The notes beneath the pieces were generated by a model, which was given only the letters and a program-made list of their open reading frames with translations, searched no databases and was not told the DNA's origin. From an uncultured Lachnospiraceae bacterium (lineage in GTDB: Bacteria > Bacillota > Clostridia > Lachnospirales > Lachnospiraceae), in NCBI GenBank assembly GCA_910587715.1, contig CAJUMV010000043.1, positions 1-31,969 on the forward strand: DNA of 31,969 nt. The letters are read 5' to 3'. Both the position numbers and the translations under genes were made by a program. Below are positions 31,229 through 31,969 of the stretch, one piece after another (positions within the stretch are counted from its first letter, which is position 1; each line of letters opens with the position of its first letter).

Positions 31229-31882
31229 TCACAGTTCATTACACGCTTTCATCCTATTATAAATCGCTAATCCGCTATCTCTGCCAAAAGAATGCAAACA
31301 ATTCAAATATACAATCTTAGGCGTCTTTTTCTTCCCCTCCATCAACCTTTGGATTTCTTCTGTTCGTTCCTCATACTCCGTCCCGTCAAACAGACCCCTT
31401 ATCACTTCTTTTCTACGCATATTCTCTGTATAATCAGCAAAAAATCCTCCGATGGTCAGATTTTCACGGAGCCGTCTGAGTTCTCTTGTCCGCTCATTGT
31501 TCTCATTACCGCTTACAATGCCGTCCTCCAAGCAATTCGACAGTAAAACTGTTTTTTTATGTACCGCCCTTTTATCCCAATAATCACGCACCGCCTGAAA
31601 TCCGTTATCATGGCTGACGATAACTGCCTTTCCTTCAAAACCGCCGCCAAACAGTTCACCCAGCTTGGAAACGATATAAAAATCTAACGCATTCTTTCCT
31701 TTTTTATATAGCTTACATATTTCAAAAACACACCCGGAATTTGTAATCGCTTCTAAAGACCTGCGTTCCATATGCTTTTGGGTATCACTGTAAAAAACAA
31801 TTACATGGTCTGATTCATTTAGACAATGGCACCCCTTCATTCCCGCATTTCCAACATTCTCATAATCAATTAAAAACAGCAT
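31229..31882 (-). CDS. PIN/NYN-fold protein, probable ribonuclease
   Basis: 217 residues from the ATG at 31882, with AAAGGAG 7 nt upstream; an in-frame ATG 13 codons earlier (31921) would add residues before the conserved start. The N-terminus MLFLIDYENVGNAGMKG has the ID-EN motif of NYN/PIN-like nucleases, and further acidic residues fit a metal site: ALDFYIVSKLGEL (about residues 66-78) and AVIVSHDNGFQAV (about 84-97). About the last 80 residues are charged and helical (ENNERTRELRRLRENLTIGG), with no domain I recognise. A single-strand RNA cleavage role is inferred from the fold. The gene is more AT-rich than the region to its left, and no antitoxin-like partner adjoins it in the window. 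Confidence 0.75.
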   Translation of the reverse strand: MLFLIDYENVGNAGMKGCHCLNESDHVIVFYSDTQKHMERRSLEAITNSGCVFEICKLYKKGKNALDFYIVSKLGELFGGGFEGKAVIVSHDNGFQAVRDYWDKRAVHKKTVLLSNCLEDGIVSGNENNERTRELRRLRENLTIGGFFADYTENMRRKEVIRGLFDGTEYEERTEEIQRLMEGKKKTPKIVYLNCLHSFGRDSGLAIYNRMKACNEL

Positions 31883-31969
31883 ATGGAAGCTCCTTTCTCC
31901 GTATAAATTGTTAGTAGGCATTTGCGAAACGCCTCAATCTGCATAAATACGGCATTTTTTGTTTCAAAA

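Overview
The window looks like a chromosomal segment of a Gram-positive Clostridia bacterium, most likely a Lachnospiraceae member. The reasons are the gene order of the S10-spc ribosomal protein cluster, a KOW-domain RNA-binding gene between map and infA, a zinc-type S14, AGGAGG-type ribosome binding sites, and typical Firmicute families (BMP lipoprotein ABC system, LacI, MATE, TraX-like, 7TM hybrid kinase). This assignment is an inference from content; no species is claimed.

Region 1 (1-12993, minus strand) is the S10-spc operon, read right to left: rpsJ, rplC, rplD, rplW, rplB, rpsS, rplV, rpsC, rplP, rpmC, rpsQ, rplN, rplX, rplE, rpsN, rpsH, rplF, rplR, rpsE, rpmD, rplO, secY, adk, map, a KOW RNA-binding gene and infA. 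One strong promoter (12965-12993) and a leader of about 240 nt with nested helices precede rpsJ. Hairpins lie between rpsJ and rplC and between secY and adk. A second strong promoter (34-62) lies after infA and would drive the next gene, probably rpmJ, just outside the left edge.

Region 2 (12994-18682) starts with the 600-bp non-coding stretch between the operon and a divergent methyltransferase gene. It holds a 144-bp element with 29-bp imperfect terminal inverted repeats (13056-13199). Then come the methyltransferase (+), a TraX-like membrane protein (-), a coiled-coil protein of unknown function (-), a MATE exporter (-) and a LacI-family regulator (-). The last 22 codons of the LacI gene are made of palindromic DNA that continues past its stop.

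Region 3 (18753-28158, minus strand) is a signalling and uptake block: a transmembrane EAL-domain c-di-GMP phosphodiesterase, a BMP-family substrate-binding lipoprotein with its own promoter and possible operator, then a second promoter driving ATPase, permease, permease and a hybrid sensor histidine kinase, closed by a clear intrinsic terminator. The arrangement suggests a nucleoside-type importer transcribed together with a membrane sensor.

Region 4 (28175-31969, minus strand) carries a large lipoprotein gene (beta-propeller-like N half, family-1 solute-binding C half) broken by an exact 8-bp tandem duplication, a PhnB-like VOC protein, and a PIN/NYN-fold protein. The right end is more AT-rich.

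The best candidates for something new are the rpsJ leader RNA, the 144-bp inverted-repeat element, the palindrome-derived LacI tail, the 8-bp duplication that could switch a lipoprotein gene off and on, and the kinase in the importer operon. I see no CRISPR array, prophage, tRNA, rRNA or transposase gene.
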